The notes: a model not told the origin generated them from the sequence alone. 64,000 nucleotides of DNA from Algoriphagus mannitolivorans DSM 15301 (GCF_000429425.1 NZ_KE386902.1:299481-363480), one strand, 5' to 3'. Shown: positions 51,843-62,372, numbered from the stretch's first letter. Translations and numbers: made by a program.

Positions 51843-51966
51843 AGTGGGTATACCAATTAAGTGTGATAAAGATTGCTCCAGATTGGGTTTGAGCGGTTTA
51901 TCAACTTAGATGAGACTCCAAAGCTAAGGATATGCTTCCCATTCACCAATGATTTATAACAGGTTT

Positions 51967-54900
51967 TTACCGAATCCAATAGATTGATCCATTATTTTCA
52001 GCTCCCAGGAAATACTGTTTCCCCTGAACAGAAATTGACCGAATCACTCTGATTTCAGGAGTTATCTGACCGGACAAGGCATTGGGAATTAGGTCCCATG
52101 ATCCGGCTCCCCATTGTAATAGGGTAGGACTGAGATTTCGAGATTTGCCTAAATCCACCCTCAAATCTTTGGAGTTGCCACCCAAAGCCAAGGTTTTGGA
52201 AGTTTCCTCCCAAGCAAGAGCTCCTACCGGGCTCAATTGTAATTCCTGTGGGAAAGCTACAAACACAAAGCTTCCATCTTCCTGCTGTAAGTAAACACCT
52301 GATCGGAATTCATAAGCTGGGAGTTTTCTGGCTTTTTGGAGTTCTTCACTCGGGAAAAGGTCCTCTGGCTTGGAGATTTGGGCATATTCTGCATAGGAAG
52401 TATGCTTTTTCTTGATTCCGGGAATCTGTCGAATCAGGTCGTCTCGGGTAGCAAACGGAACCAGCTTCTCACCCATATGATGGAAAATCAGCGGATCTGC
52501 CTGCCCATTGCCATCAAAATCATGATGATAGAGCCAAACCGGCTTTTCCCGACTGGCTTTTAGCTTGGAGTTGAGGCCAAGGTTCCCTACCAGAATATCC
52601 GGTTTACCGTTTCCGTCCACATCCGCGATCTCTAGCGCTTGTATCCAGCCTGCCGAGAACTCAAGGCCTTTAGGGGATAGCTCCACAGCTTTTCCATTTT
52701 CAAAAGTAAAAACCCGTAAGGCATTCCAATCTCCGGACAGGATTAACTCCGGCTTTCCGTCTCCATTCAAATCCGAAAATCTGGAGGCATTGATCATTTC
52801 CAAAGCCACATCCTGTCCAAAGTAATAGGCAGTCATGTCCTGAAATTGTCCCCTTCCATTATTCAACAAGAGACTACTTTTGGGATTTGCCCCATAATCG
52901 CCAGTCACTACTGAGGAGCCTATAAAAAGGTCTAAATCTCCGTCTTGATCGACATCAGCAATGGCTACTGTGCTGGTGTTTTCTCCGATAGGAGGAAGGG
53001 AATTCATGGAAAAGCGAAAATGGCCCTGTCCGTCTCCTAAGAAAATCCGGTCAAAATTATACAGGTCTCCAGATGGGTTTTCATTTCCTCCGCTCCCCAC
53101 AAACAAGTCCAAAAATCCATCTCCGTTGAGATCCGCGAATTCTGCAACCACATCCTCTGCCTTGGCCAATTGCTGGAAAATGGGATTTTCTGCTTCCAGA
53201 AACTCCCCGTTTTTCTGCTGAAGTAAAACAACTCCAGCCTGATCTCTGGCTCCTCCCAGATACACGTCCTCTAATCCGTCACCATTGACATCCCCCACTG
53301 CCAAGGCAGGACCCATTTGAGTAAAACTCTTCGGAGCTAGGTATTCCCGCTTGATAAAATCCACCTCGTTTTTCTCCTGATGCTTCCAAGGGATGGTTGG
53401 GAAGGTAGGCTGATTGGAACCTTGAATTGGTAGAAAAGCAGCGGGTCTTCCCTTTCCTTTTTGGAGAAGAAGACTTTGGTTACTGGGGGATCCCGGAAAA
53501 ATTTCCCGTTCCCCTTCCGGCCAAAAGACTTCTATGGAATCGATTTTTTCCACTTTTCCCAAACCGTAAACCAATGTCGTGGAAGTGCCTGACTGAAAAC
53601 CTCTGGAAGTGCTGATCCGCTGAGCAAATTGTCGGTTTTCGGCAAAGAGTGTGACTTTGGAACCGATTCCAAAAGAGTTGGTGGGAAGGGATTCCAAGTT
53701 AATTCTAAGGAAATGATTTCCGGATTTTTCGCTGTGGTTTTGGTAGATAAAGGCGGGTTGGTCGATGTTGTTGATGATCAAGTCCAAGTCCCCGTCATTG
53801 TCCAAATCTGCGTAAGTAGAGCCATTGGAATAGCTTTCCTGATTCAATCCTAAAGATTTTGCTTCGTTGGAAAATCGAAGGTCTCCCTGATTTCTCCAGG
53901 CAAAATTGGCAATCTTCAGCTGTGGCAGCATGTCGATCTGTTTTTTGCGGAGTTCTTCCATGGGAGTTTTGGCGTCCACATCTTGACTGTATTGGATAAA
54001 ATCCAGGTCATTGGGTCTTTTGGTGATTCCATTGGTAACATGGATATCCATCAGTCCATCATTGTCAAAATCAAAGATCAAAGGAGACCAGCTCCAATCA
54101 GAGGCAAATACTTCAGAGAATAGTGCGATCTCGGAGAATCCTTTTCCATTTCGATTCAATTGCAGGTGGTTTCGGACATATTGATCTGCATAGCCAAAGC
54201 GTTCCTTAATCTGATACACTTCTGCTTTGTCTTCACCCACCGACTTCATCCAGATTTCTGGATCTTCGGGGAGCATGTCCGTAGTGAAGATTTCCGGAAA
54301 TCCGTCTCCATTCAGGTCTGCGGCATCATTTCCCATGGAATACCGGCTGGTGCTGGTGATCAATTCCTGTAATGCCTCCCTAAATGTCCCGTCCTGATTG
54401 TTGAGGTAGAGGTAGTCGTTTTCGGTAAAGTCATTGGACACGTACAAGTCCAGCCATCCATCTCCATTGAAGTCCTCTGCAGCCACTCCCAATCCAAATC
54501 CCAGGATACTGGAGTAAATCCCCACGGATTCGGTCACATCAACAAAGCCTTTTTTTCCTTCGGCAAGAAGATTCTTGAAAAGCTTGTCCCCACTGGGATC
54601 TGCTTGGGTTCTTTTTTCTGCTTGGGCAAAAACCTCCGGGGATTTGACGTTGTGATTGAGAAGGTAAAGATCCAAATCCCCATCTCGGTCGTAGTCAAAA
54701 AACAGGGCATGGGTGCTGTAGCCCCTGAAGTCCACCCGGTATTCTTCGGCTGATTCTTTGAATTTGTTTTGGCCAAGGTTGAGGTAAAGCTTATTGGATC
54801 CGGGTGTTTTCCCGATTTCGGCGACTTGACAAACATAGATGTCCAAAAGACCATCTCCATTGACATCTGCAAATGTCACTCCGGTTGACCAGGCTCCATC

Positions 54901-55227
54901 TGCCGTGATTCCCGCCGATTCACTGATATCCTCAAATTGAAAGTTTCCTTTATTGAGATAGAGTTTGTTGGGAACTTGATTTCCGGTAAAGAAAAGGTCC
55001 ACCAAACCGTCATTATTGATGTCTCCAGCTGCGACTCCTCCTCCGTTGTAGAAATAGAGGTATTCCAGAATGTTGAGTTCGGAGTCGGAATTCAGTGTGT
55101 TTTGGAAATGAACGCCAGTTTCTTCCGGAGATAAAAGGGTAAATAAATTCGATTCCTTTTCAGCTTCCTTTTTACAGGAAGAGAATAAAAGGCAGATTCC
55201 CAGGGGCCAATAGACAAGTTTATTCAT
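51967..55227 (-). CDS. FG-GAP/VCBS repeat lipoprotein with UnbV/ASPIC domain (paralogue 3)
   Basis: ATG 55227 is used, two bases after the upstream stop; the TTG at 55233 is less likely. The ~1086-residue protein has a lipobox FSSC. It then has FG-GAP/VCBS-type blades with Ca-loop motifs (DINNDGLVDLF, DVNGDGLLDIY, DFNGDGWLDLY) for about 470 residues. Next is an UnbV/ASPIC domain (~520-600: FGIGSKVTLFAENRQFAQRI, RGFQSG, GLGKVEKIDSIEVFWPEG), and then more blades (DVNGDGLEDVYLGG, DLNGDGFLDLFVG). These Ca-stabilised propellers usually bind surface ligands or other proteins. It is one of three paralogues in the operon. Confidence 0.88.
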   Translation of the reverse strand: MNKLVYWPLGICLLFSSCKKEAEKESNLFTLLSPEETGVHFQNTLNSDSELNILEYLYFYNGGGVAAGDINNDGLVDLFFTGNQVPNKLYLNKGNFQFEDISESAGITADGAWSTGVTFADVNGDGLLDIYVCQVAEIGKTPGSNKLYLNLGQNKFKESAEEYRVDFRGYSTHALFFDYDRDGDLDLYLLNHNVKSPEVFAQAEKRTQADPSGDKLFKNLLAEGKKGFVDVTESVGIYSSILGFGLGVAAEDFNGDGWLDLYVSNDFTENDYLYLNNQDGTFREALQELITSTSRYSMGNDAADLNGDGFPEIFTTDMLPEDPEIWMKSVGEDKAEVYQIKERFGYADQYVRNHLQLNRNGKGFSEIALFSEVFASDWSWSPLIFDFDNDGLMDIHVTNGITKRPNDLDFIQYSQDVDAKTPMEELRKKQIDMLPQLKIANFAWRNQGDLRFSNEAKSLGLNQESYSNGSTYADLDNDGDLDLIINNIDQPAFIYQNHSEKSGNHFLRINLESLPTNSFGIGSKVTLFAENRQFAQRISTSRGFQSGTSTTLVYGLGKVEKIDSIEVFWPEGEREIFPGSPSNQSLLLQKGKGRPAAFLPIQGSNQPTFPTIPWKHQEKNEVDFIKREYLAPKSFTQMGPALAVGDVNGDGLEDVYLGGARDQAGVVLLQQKNGEFLEAENPIFQQLAKAEDVVAEFADLNGDGFLDLFVGSGGNENPSGDLYNFDRIFLGDGQGHFRFSMNSLPPIGENTSTVAIADVDQDGDLDLFIGSSVVTGDYGANPKSSLLLNNGRGQFQDMTAYYFGQDVALEMINASRFSDLNGDGKPELILSGDWNALRVFTFENGKAVELSPKGLEFSAGWIQALEIADVDGNGKPDILVGNLGLNSKLKASREKPVWLYHHDFDGNGQADPLIFHHMGEKLVPFATRDDLIRQIPGIKKKHTSYAEYAQISKPEDLFPSEELQKARKLPAYEFRSGVYLQQEDGSFVFVAFPQELQLSPVGALAWEETSKTLALGGNSKDLRVDLGKSRNLSPTLLQWGAGSWDLIPNALSGQITPEIRVIRSISVQGKQYFLGAENNGSIYWIR

Positions 55228-55229
55228 TT

Positions 55230-58200
55230 TCAATACCTCCAGATTTCAGCAGGAGCATTGTTTTTCACCACCAAGAGTTGGTTGGTGCCCAGCATGGAAA
55301 ACGCCCGAATATCCCCACTTAGGTTCAGGCCGTGAATTGCATTAGGATAGTACTCAAAGCTTCCATCACCCTTACCGAGTAGAATTTCCCCGTATCCTGC
55401 ATCGTATTTACCGACTTCAGGTTTGGCTCCGCTTAGGTTGCCTCCCAGCAGTATATCCAGCTTACCGTCTTTGTTGAAATCTGCCACATGGATTGCATAA
55501 ATCCAGGTTTTCTGCCCCATGGAGCCAAAAGGTTTCCACTCCAGATTTCCATTGCCTAAATTTAGTATTACTCCTGACTCCAGATTGTTTACTGAATTGG
55601 TGAGTGATTTTCCGACTACTTCCTGAGGGAAAATATCTGTCAGGCTTTGGTGATTGTAGTCGGTGTATTTTATGTATTTCTTCTTAATTCCCGGAACTTG
55701 CTTTTCCAATTCATGCTTGAGCGTGTAAGGAATTTCTGCATTTCCGGATCTTTTGGTCATGATTTGCTCGATGGCGCCATTCTGATCAAAGTCATTGAGG
55801 AAAAGAGTGATCGGACTTTCCAGGCTTGCTCGGAATCTGGAATTCTTTCCGTGATTACCCAAAATGAAATCCGGCCTGCCGTCTTGATTGAGATCGGCGA
55901 TTTCAAGACTTTGATACCAGCCTTTTAGGGTTTCCAAAAGCGGGATTTCAAGCTTTTCCAGTTTTCCGTTTCTATTTTCCAGGATTACGGGAGCCATCCA
56001 GTCACCCACTAGGATCACATCGGATTTTCCATCTCCATTCCAATCACTGACTTTGGCATCGGTGACCATTCCGAGTCCTTTGAGAGCAGGAGCAAGTTCT
56101 GCGGATTTTTCCTTGAAATTTCCTTTTCCGTCATTGATCCAAAGCTGAGAATCAGGATTTGCTCCATAGGTAAAAGGCACCAATCTTCCTCCTACCAAGA
56201 GGTCCAAGGCTCCGTCTTCATTGATGTCAAGAAGTTCGACGACTGAGCTGGAGCCAAACACGCCCTGCATTCCGGTGGAAAACCCTTTGGAGAAATTTCC
56301 TTTCCCGTCATTAATGTATAAGCGGTCGGCTAGATCTGGTGAGCCAAAACCGGATTCATTGCCCCCGGAAGTCACAAATAGATCCAAATCCCCATCACCA
56401 TCTGCATCAAAGAAAACAGCATCTGTATCCTCCGAAATGGCATCTTCCAAAAAGGCTTTTTGCTCGTTGGGTACAAACTTTCCGTTATTTTTTCCGAGAT
56501 ATAATTTCCCAGGATAGGTTTTGCCGCCTCCAAAGTACAAGTCCTCCCATCCGTCTCCATTCACATCTGCTTTGGCAAAGGCCGGACCTTCGGTAGAGAG
56601 CATGTGATAGGTCAGACGGTCCCGGTCAAAGTCCACAAATTCATTTTCCTGATGGACAAAATCCAAAGGTTTATCAGTCTCCAGACTGAATATCGGAGTA
56701 GTGGAGATTTTGTCGAAAAAGGAGGTTCCCGGAGGCAAATCTCCAGACTCTTCCCAACTCAGTTCTAGTACCTGCTTGGAGTTAACATTCTTCAATTCAG
56801 TGAATTTACCGTCAGGCCAGAGGATTTTGATCTCATCCAGCTTGCTGACATTTCCCAGTCCTAAGGTCAATTTAGGATCCATGGAAGACTGGAATCCACG
56901 GTTGGGGATTTGCTCTAGGTAAAAAGTCTGATTTCCTGATTTGGCGAGGATTTGGGTACCAATCGCTCCGGTATTTTGGCCTTTTCCTTTGAGAGAGAAC
57001 TGGATCCACTGATTTTCCGGAAGGAGGGTAGTGGATTGATTCTGGAAAATCTGGGCAAATTGGTTCACATTATTGACTACCAGATCGAGGTCTCCGTCAT
57101 TGTCCAAATCTCCATAGGCAGCTCCATTGGAATGAATGGCTTTGCCCAAGCCCCATTCCTGGGCCATATTTTTGAAATTCAGGTCTCCCAGATTTTTATA
57201 GGCATAGTTGGGTACCGGATTTACGGGAATCGGATCGATGAGTGCCCGGTAATCCACCCCGTCCTGTGTAATGATTTTGATCTTGGTTTCCTCGTTGTCG
57301 ATAAAGTTCAGGTAGTCCAGATCAGTGATGTCCTGATAAATTCCATTGGCCACGAAAATATCCCGCATGCCGTCGTTGTCCATGTCAAATAGCAGAGCTC
57401 CCCAGCTCCAGTCCGTAGCTTCGACGCCGGCCAGTCTTCCAACTTCGCTGAATGTTCCATTGCCATTGTTCACATGAAGCATATTTCTGGAAAACTGGTA
57501 ATGGTACCCATGCAGTTTGTTGAACTGGAATTTATCCCAGTTTTCGAAAGTGGTCACCTGCTTGAGCCGGGTGCTAGGCTCAGGAAGCATGTCGGTCACG
57601 AAGATGTCGAGAAGGCCATCTCCGTTCATGTCTGCAATATCCGCTCCCATGGAAGCGGCACTGATGGAGCGCATTTGGGACTCCAAAGCTTCGGTAAAAG
57701 TCCCGTCCTGATTGTTTAGGTAGAGATAGTCTTTTTCAAAAAAGTCATTGGAAATGAAGATGTCCGGCCAGGTATCCTGATTGACATCCCCGATGGTAAT
57801 TCCCAAGCCAAACCCGATGATCGAGCCATAAATCCCTGCCTCCTCACTGACATCCACAAATTTCCCGCCTTCATTTCTATACAGTTTATCACCTCCGACA
57901 GGGTCTCTTTTGGGTCTTTCATTCTGCATTTTGTTGAAAGAGCCAATCGCCTGGTAGGAATTGTTCAGGAGATACACATCCAAATCTCCGTCTTTGTCAT
58001 AATCAAAAAATACCGCGTGGGTAGAAAATCCCTGATCAGCTAAGCCATATTCCTCTGCCTTTTCCTGAAAAGTACCGTCTCCTTGATTGATGAAAAGCTC
58101 ATTTTGCTTGTTGTCTCCTGACACATCCCCGGAGTTGCAGACATAAATGTCCAAAAACCCGTCACCGTTCACATCTGCTATGGCCACCCCGGTACTCCAA

Positions 58201-58532
58201 GCACGCGTGCCTGCTACTCCGGCTTTGTCCGTGATGTCTTCGAATTGGAGATTTCCTTTGTTGAGGTAAAGTTTATTGGGGCCTTGGTTGGCAGAAAGGT
58301 AAATATCGACCAGCCCGTCATTGTTGACATCTCCCAAGGCTACACCGCCACCGTTGTAATAATTTCGATAGGTGAAAATGTTAAACTCCTCGTCAAAGCC
58401 AAGATCATTTCTGAAACCAACTCCGGATTTCTCTGGGCTGATTTCTTGAAAAAGGGTAGGGGTTTCCTGTTGGGATTTTGAACAGGAGGCGAGAAGGCCC
58501 GAAAGGAGAAGGAAGGCATAGATTTTTCTCAT
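55230..58532 (-). CDS. FG-GAP/VCBS repeat lipoprotein with UnbV/ASPIC domain (paralogue 2)
   Basis: The 1100-residue protein repeats the layout of its neighbours: lipobox LASC, a first propeller (DVNNDGLVDIYLS, DVNGDGFLDIYVC, DYDKDGDLDVYLL), an UnbV/ASPIC domain near 530-600 (RGFQSSMDPKLTLGLGNVSKLDEIKILWPDG), and a second propeller (DVNGDGWEDLYFGG, DADGDGDLDLFVTSGG, DLNQDGRPDFILG). Its start overlaps the stop of the small lipoprotein gene by 4 bases (ATGA). It ends 2 bases before paralogue 3. It is therefore translated as part of a tight operon. Its role is presumably surface binding within the SusC/SusD system, by inference. Confidence 0.88.
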   Translation of the reverse strand: MRKIYAFLLLSGLLASCSKSQQETPTLFQEISPEKSGVGFRNDLGFDEEFNIFTYRNYYNGGGVALGDVNNDGLVDIYLSANQGPNKLYLNKGNLQFEDITDKAGVAGTRAWSTGVAIADVNGDGFLDIYVCNSGDVSGDNKQNELFINQGDGTFQEKAEEYGLADQGFSTHAVFFDYDKDGDLDVYLLNNSYQAIGSFNKMQNERPKRDPVGGDKLYRNEGGKFVDVSEEAGIYGSIIGFGLGITIGDVNQDTWPDIFISNDFFEKDYLYLNNQDGTFTEALESQMRSISAASMGADIADMNGDGLLDIFVTDMLPEPSTRLKQVTTFENWDKFQFNKLHGYHYQFSRNMLHVNNGNGTFSEVGRLAGVEATDWSWGALLFDMDNDGMRDIFVANGIYQDITDLDYLNFIDNEETKIKIITQDGVDYRALIDPIPVNPVPNYAYKNLGDLNFKNMAQEWGLGKAIHSNGAAYGDLDNDGDLDLVVNNVNQFAQIFQNQSTTLLPENQWIQFSLKGKGQNTGAIGTQILAKSGNQTFYLEQIPNRGFQSSMDPKLTLGLGNVSKLDEIKILWPDGKFTELKNVNSKQVLELSWEESGDLPPGTSFFDKISTTPIFSLETDKPLDFVHQENEFVDFDRDRLTYHMLSTEGPAFAKADVNGDGWEDLYFGGGKTYPGKLYLGKNNGKFVPNEQKAFLEDAISEDTDAVFFDADGDGDLDLFVTSGGNESGFGSPDLADRLYINDGKGNFSKGFSTGMQGVFGSSSVVELLDINEDGALDLLVGGRLVPFTYGANPDSQLWINDGKGNFKEKSAELAPALKGLGMVTDAKVSDWNGDGKSDVILVGDWMAPVILENRNGKLEKLEIPLLETLKGWYQSLEIADLNQDGRPDFILGNHGKNSRFRASLESPITLFLNDFDQNGAIEQIMTKRSGNAEIPYTLKHELEKQVPGIKKKYIKYTDYNHQSLTDIFPQEVVGKSLTNSVNNLESGVILNLGNGNLEWKPFGSMGQKTWIYAIHVADFNKDGKLDILLGGNLSGAKPEVGKYDAGYGEILLGKGDGSFEYYPNAIHGLNLSGDIRAFSMLGTNQLLVVKNNAPAEIWRY

Positions 58533-59107
58533 GACTCTTCCTGATTAAGGGATTTTTGAACCGGCAGATCAGAGATTTCTACCCGTACGATGGCGAGGGT
58601 TTTCTTGAAAATGCGGATGCGGCGATTACCGTCCATCTTGACGAATACCACTTTGGTTTTGTCCTCATTGCTGACTTCCAAAAATCCCGGGCCGTACCAT
58701 TCTTCGAATAAAGCAATGACATCATCCCTTAGATTATCCACATTCAGTTCCTCATTCCAAGGTGCATAGCCTTCATATTGGAATTCGATAGGCATGAGGT
58801 AGATTTTATCCTGTTCAAATCTGGGATAGAAGCGCATTTTTGCGGTATTTCCTGAGGGCATTTTAGGGGAATATTCCACAGATAGCTCCGTTGGGCCATT
58901 GGTAAGAAGGCCTTGCTTATTGAGGTCCCAACAAGTTTGGAAGAAATCTTTTCTTGTCATTCCTAATTCTAAGCCCAGAAAGAGTTCATTCACTTGTTTG
59001 CCAGAGCTTAACTCCCTTTCCTCCAGTTTTTCATATTCTGTTTTGCAGGAAAAGAGAACCAAGATTGCCAGAACACTAGTGTATTTCAAAAACCAAAGGT
59101 GTTTCAT
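58529..59107 (-). CDS. small lipoprotein of unknown function inside the FG-GAP operon
   Basis: The 192-residue protein has a lipobox LFSC (Cys21) and a mature part beginning KTEYEKLEERELSSGKQVNELF. The body is mixed alpha/beta with GLELGMTRKDFFQTCWDLN and a C-terminal KTKVVFVKMDGNRRIRIFKK strand pair. I do not recognise a family. The GMTRKDFFQTC segment recalls SmpA/BamE-like lipoprotein openings. It overlaps paralogue 1 upstream by 32 bases and paralogue 2 downstream by 4, so its amount is tied to both. It breaks the run of tandem paralogues. Confidence 0.78.
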   Translation of the reverse strand: MKHLWFLKYTSVLAILVLFSCKTEYEKLEERELSSGKQVNELFLGLELGMTRKDFFQTCWDLNKQGLLTNGPTELSVEYSPKMPSGNTAKMRFYPRFEQDKIYLMPIEFQYEGYAPWNEELNVDNLRDDVIALFEEWYGPGFLEVSNEDKTKVVFVKMDGNRRIRIFKKTLAIVRVEISDLPVQKSLNQEES

Positions 59108-62100
59108 TGTTTCTAATTGTAATTAATTTGGACTTTTCTCCGGATTTAATTTGGAGCATACTCCGGATTTCCCCCGGAACGAAGAATCCACTTTCTTCCG
59201 GAAGAAGTACTTTCCATTTTTCATTTTCTTCTGCCTTCAGCACCCATCCATAGCTTCCCATTTGCGAACCCATTTCAGGTTTGATTCTGCTTTGATTTCC
59301 CCCAAACACCAAATAGGATTGGCCTTGGGAGTCTTTCAGAAATTCTATGGAATACACTGGGGAGGACTGGATTTCGACTGGAAGGGAAGCTTGGGTGAAC
59401 CTTCCGTTTCCTTGATTCATCCATAGAGTAGTCTCCAATAAATCCACACGTAAAATTAAGGAATTTGCCCAAATGGAGGCAGGAAAAAGCTTTTCCAAAG
59501 GCATGCTTTTGTAGGCAGCATAAGTGGTCAATTGCTTTTTCAAAGATGGAATCTGCTTAAGCAGGGCTGTTTTCAAAACCATGGGAATAGTTTCCCCATT
59601 GTTCTCAAATGCCAGAATTTGCTCCAGGGATCCATTTTGATCAAAATCATTGATGATCATTCGAAGTGGAGCGATGGAGGAGGTTCTTATTCTTGAGTTT
59701 GTCCCCCAATTTCCGGCAAGGATATCTGGCATTCCATCCCCATTGATATCTTGGACCTTTAAGGCATTCCAAAGTCCGTGAGTGGATTGGAATCCCAAAG
59801 CTTGAGTTTTCTCCGTGAATTTTCCTTCTGCTAGGCTGAAAATCCGAATGGACATCCATTCACCTGCGAGAATCAGCTCCGGGATTTGGTCTCCATCCAA
59901 GTCTTCTAAAGCTCCTGAGGTAATCATCCCGAGTTCTGATAGCTCGGAGGCAAGGGTTTTACTGATATTTGTAAAGTTGGCCTTCCCGTCATTTTCCCAA
60001 AATTCCACCCCCACAGGGATTCCGTATCCAAAGGGAACAGCCCTTTGTCCGATTATCAAATCCTGATCTCCGTCCTGATCCCAGTCATAGGATAGGGCAA
60101 AGGAGCTTGGCAAGCTTGAAAAGATCTGAGAGGAAAGTGTGAAGTTTCCTTTTCCGTCGTTCAAGTAAAGCCGGTCTTGGTAGGTGGGAGAGAAATCAGA
60201 AAACTCTATTCCTCCGCTGGCCACCAAAAGGTCTGGGATCTGATCCCCATTGGCATCAAAAAAGAAGGCAGATATGTCCTCCGACAGCGCACTGGATTCA
60301 AACATCTGTTTTTGATGGGAAACAAACTCACCCTTGGAGTTTTGTAAAAGCAGCGCAGAAGCTTGGCCTTTGGCACCCGGAATGAAAATATCCTCTAAAC
60401 CATCCCCGTTGACATCGGCTTTGGCGGCTTTGGGACCTTCGTTGCTGATCATCCAGAATCTCAACCGATCCCGGTCAAAATCCACAAAATCGCTTTCTTG
60501 ATGTCGAAAGGGAATCGGAATGCCAGATAGGACAAATGGGGGATTGAAGTCTGGGTTCAGAGGTTTGGCTGAAGGGATTGGGTTTTCTTTTTTAGGCTTC
60601 AGAATTTGGTTGGAAGGAACGTTTTGAAGCCGGGTAAAAGTCCCGTCAGGCCAAAGAATGTGGAGTGAATCCAACGAGGTGTGACTTCCCAAGCCAAAAT
60701 GAAGACGGGAATCTACCGAAGACATATAGCCTTTGACTGGCTGGAATTCCTGAAAATACTGGTCCTGCTGGGCATAAATCCAAACCTTGGCCCCGAATGA
60801 ATTTCCCAAGTCCAAGGTCAGAAAATTGATTTTTTGGGTTTCGGCAAGTTGGTTTTGGTATAGGGAGACCAATCCGTTCAGGTTATTGACCACCAAATCC
60901 AAATCTCCGTCATTATCCAAATCTCCGTAGGCAGCTCCTGAGCTAAAGCTTGCCTCATTCAAGCCCGAAGTCCCAGCACGGTTTTCAAACTTCCAGTTTC
61001 CGAGATTTTTGAACCAGTAATTATGCTGAGGCTCGGAAGGGAATTCGTCGATCATTTTGGTCAGCAGTACGGAATCCTTCCGATATTCTGCCACCTTGCT
61101 TTGATTGTTGACATAGAAATCCACATAGTCAAAATCGGTAAGGTCTTTGACGATGCCATTGGCGATAAAAATGTCTCTCAATCCATCCAAATCTGCATCA
61201 AAGATCAAAGCTCCCCAGCTCCAATCCGTGGCCTCAACCCCTGCTTGTCTGGATACTTCGGCAAATACCGGCATCTTGGATCCAGGTCTGAATCCCAGAT
61301 TTCTTTGGAGGGTATTTCGGGTAAACTGATGGTGATAGCCTGACTTGATATTGGCCTGATATTTATCCCATTCTTCAAATGGAGTTTTGGTTTTGATGCG
61401 TTCCCAAGTAGCGGGTAGCATTTCCGTGACAAAAATATCGGGGCGGGAATCATTGTCAAGATCGGCAATATCGGCACCCATGGATCCCATGCTGATTTCG
61501 GGAAGCACTTCGGTCAAAATCTCGGTAAACGTACCATCCTGATTATTGAGGTATAGGTAATCCCGCTCGAAAAAGTCATTGGAGACATACAGGTCGGGCC
61601 AATGATCTTCATTCAAATCAGCGACGGTCACTCCAAGACCATAGCCAATGGCACTTCCATAAATTCCTGCTTCCACAGATACGTCTGTGAATTTTTGTCC
61701 ATCATTTCTAAAGAGCTTATTTCCTCCTTCGGGATCGCGAATTTCCCGCTGTCCTTCTCTTAGGTCGTAGATCCCTACCGAGCGTCCTGAATTGCTCAGG
61801 AGATACATGTCCAGGTCTCCGTCTTTATCGTAGTCAAAAAAAACTGCATGCTGGCTCAGGCCTGTTTCTGCCAGTCCATATTCTTTAGATTTCTCCTGGA
61901 AGCTCAGGTTTCCCTGGTTGATGAAGAGTTCGTTGTGGCGTTTTTCTCCGCCTAAAGGTCCGGATTTACAGACATAGATATCTAAAAGTCCATCTCCATT
62001 GACATCGGCCATGCTTACGCCGGTGGACCAGTATCCGGTGGAGTTCAATCCTGCCTCGTCGGTAATGTCTTTAAATTTCAGGTTTCCCTGATTGAGGTAT

Positions 62101-62363
62101 AATCGGTTGCTGCCTTGATTGCTGGCCAGAAAGATATCAATCAGGCCATCATTGTTGATATCGCCTAAGGCGACTCCAGCTCCATTGTAAAAATTTCGGA
62201 AGGTGTATGGGTTGACCTTTTCGGTATAGCTTAGATCATTACGGAAGTCAATTCCGGAGGCTTTGGGGTCAATTAGTTTGAAAAGTGTAAAGTCCTCCTG
62301 TTCTCTTTTTGCGCAGGAAAAGAGAAGTAAAAGTGATGCTGTAAATAGGAATAGTTTTTTCAA
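59076..62363 (-). CDS. FG-GAP/VCBS repeat lipoprotein with UnbV/ASPIC domain (paralogue 1)
   Basis: The 1095-residue protein starts at a TTG (62363), the only codon placed to give the lipoprotein signal KKLFLFTASLLLLFSC. It has a first Ca-loop propeller (DINNDGLIDIFLA, DVNGDGLLDIYVC, DYDKDGDLDMYLL), an UnbV/ASPIC domain near 520-590 (FGAKVWIYAQQDQYFQEF, GLGSHTSLDSLHILWPDG) and a second propeller (DVNGDGLEDIFIPG, DINGDGMPDILAG). A strong hairpin terminator separates it from SusD, so it is probably made at lower level than SusC/D. Confidence 0.87.
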   Translation of the reverse strand: MKKLFLFTASLLLLFSCAKREQEDFTLFKLIDPKASGIDFRNDLSYTEKVNPYTFRNFYNGAGVALGDINNDGLIDIFLASNQGSNRLYLNQGNLKFKDITDEAGLNSTGYWSTGVSMADVNGDGLLDIYVCKSGPLGGEKRHNELFINQGNLSFQEKSKEYGLAETGLSQHAVFFDYDKDGDLDMYLLSNSGRSVGIYDLREGQREIRDPEGGNKLFRNDGQKFTDVSVEAGIYGSAIGYGLGVTVADLNEDHWPDLYVSNDFFERDYLYLNNQDGTFTEILTEVLPEISMGSMGADIADLDNDSRPDIFVTEMLPATWERIKTKTPFEEWDKYQANIKSGYHHQFTRNTLQRNLGFRPGSKMPVFAEVSRQAGVEATDWSWGALIFDADLDGLRDIFIANGIVKDLTDFDYVDFYVNNQSKVAEYRKDSVLLTKMIDEFPSEPQHNYWFKNLGNWKFENRAGTSGLNEASFSSGAAYGDLDNDGDLDLVVNNLNGLVSLYQNQLAETQKINFLTLDLGNSFGAKVWIYAQQDQYFQEFQPVKGYMSSVDSRLHFGLGSHTSLDSLHILWPDGTFTRLQNVPSNQILKPKKENPIPSAKPLNPDFNPPFVLSGIPIPFRHQESDFVDFDRDRLRFWMISNEGPKAAKADVNGDGLEDIFIPGAKGQASALLLQNSKGEFVSHQKQMFESSALSEDISAFFFDANGDQIPDLLVASGGIEFSDFSPTYQDRLYLNDGKGNFTLSSQIFSSLPSSFALSYDWDQDGDQDLIIGQRAVPFGYGIPVGVEFWENDGKANFTNISKTLASELSELGMITSGALEDLDGDQIPELILAGEWMSIRIFSLAEGKFTEKTQALGFQSTHGLWNALKVQDINGDGMPDILAGNWGTNSRIRTSSIAPLRMIINDFDQNGSLEQILAFENNGETIPMVLKTALLKQIPSLKKQLTTYAAYKSMPLEKLFPASIWANSLILRVDLLETTLWMNQGNGRFTQASLPVEIQSSPVYSIEFLKDSQGQSYLVFGGNQSRIKPEMGSQMGSYGWVLKAEENEKWKVLLPEESGFFVPGEIRSMLQIKSGEKSKLITIRNNETPLVFEIH

Positions 62364-62372
62364 AACTTGTGT

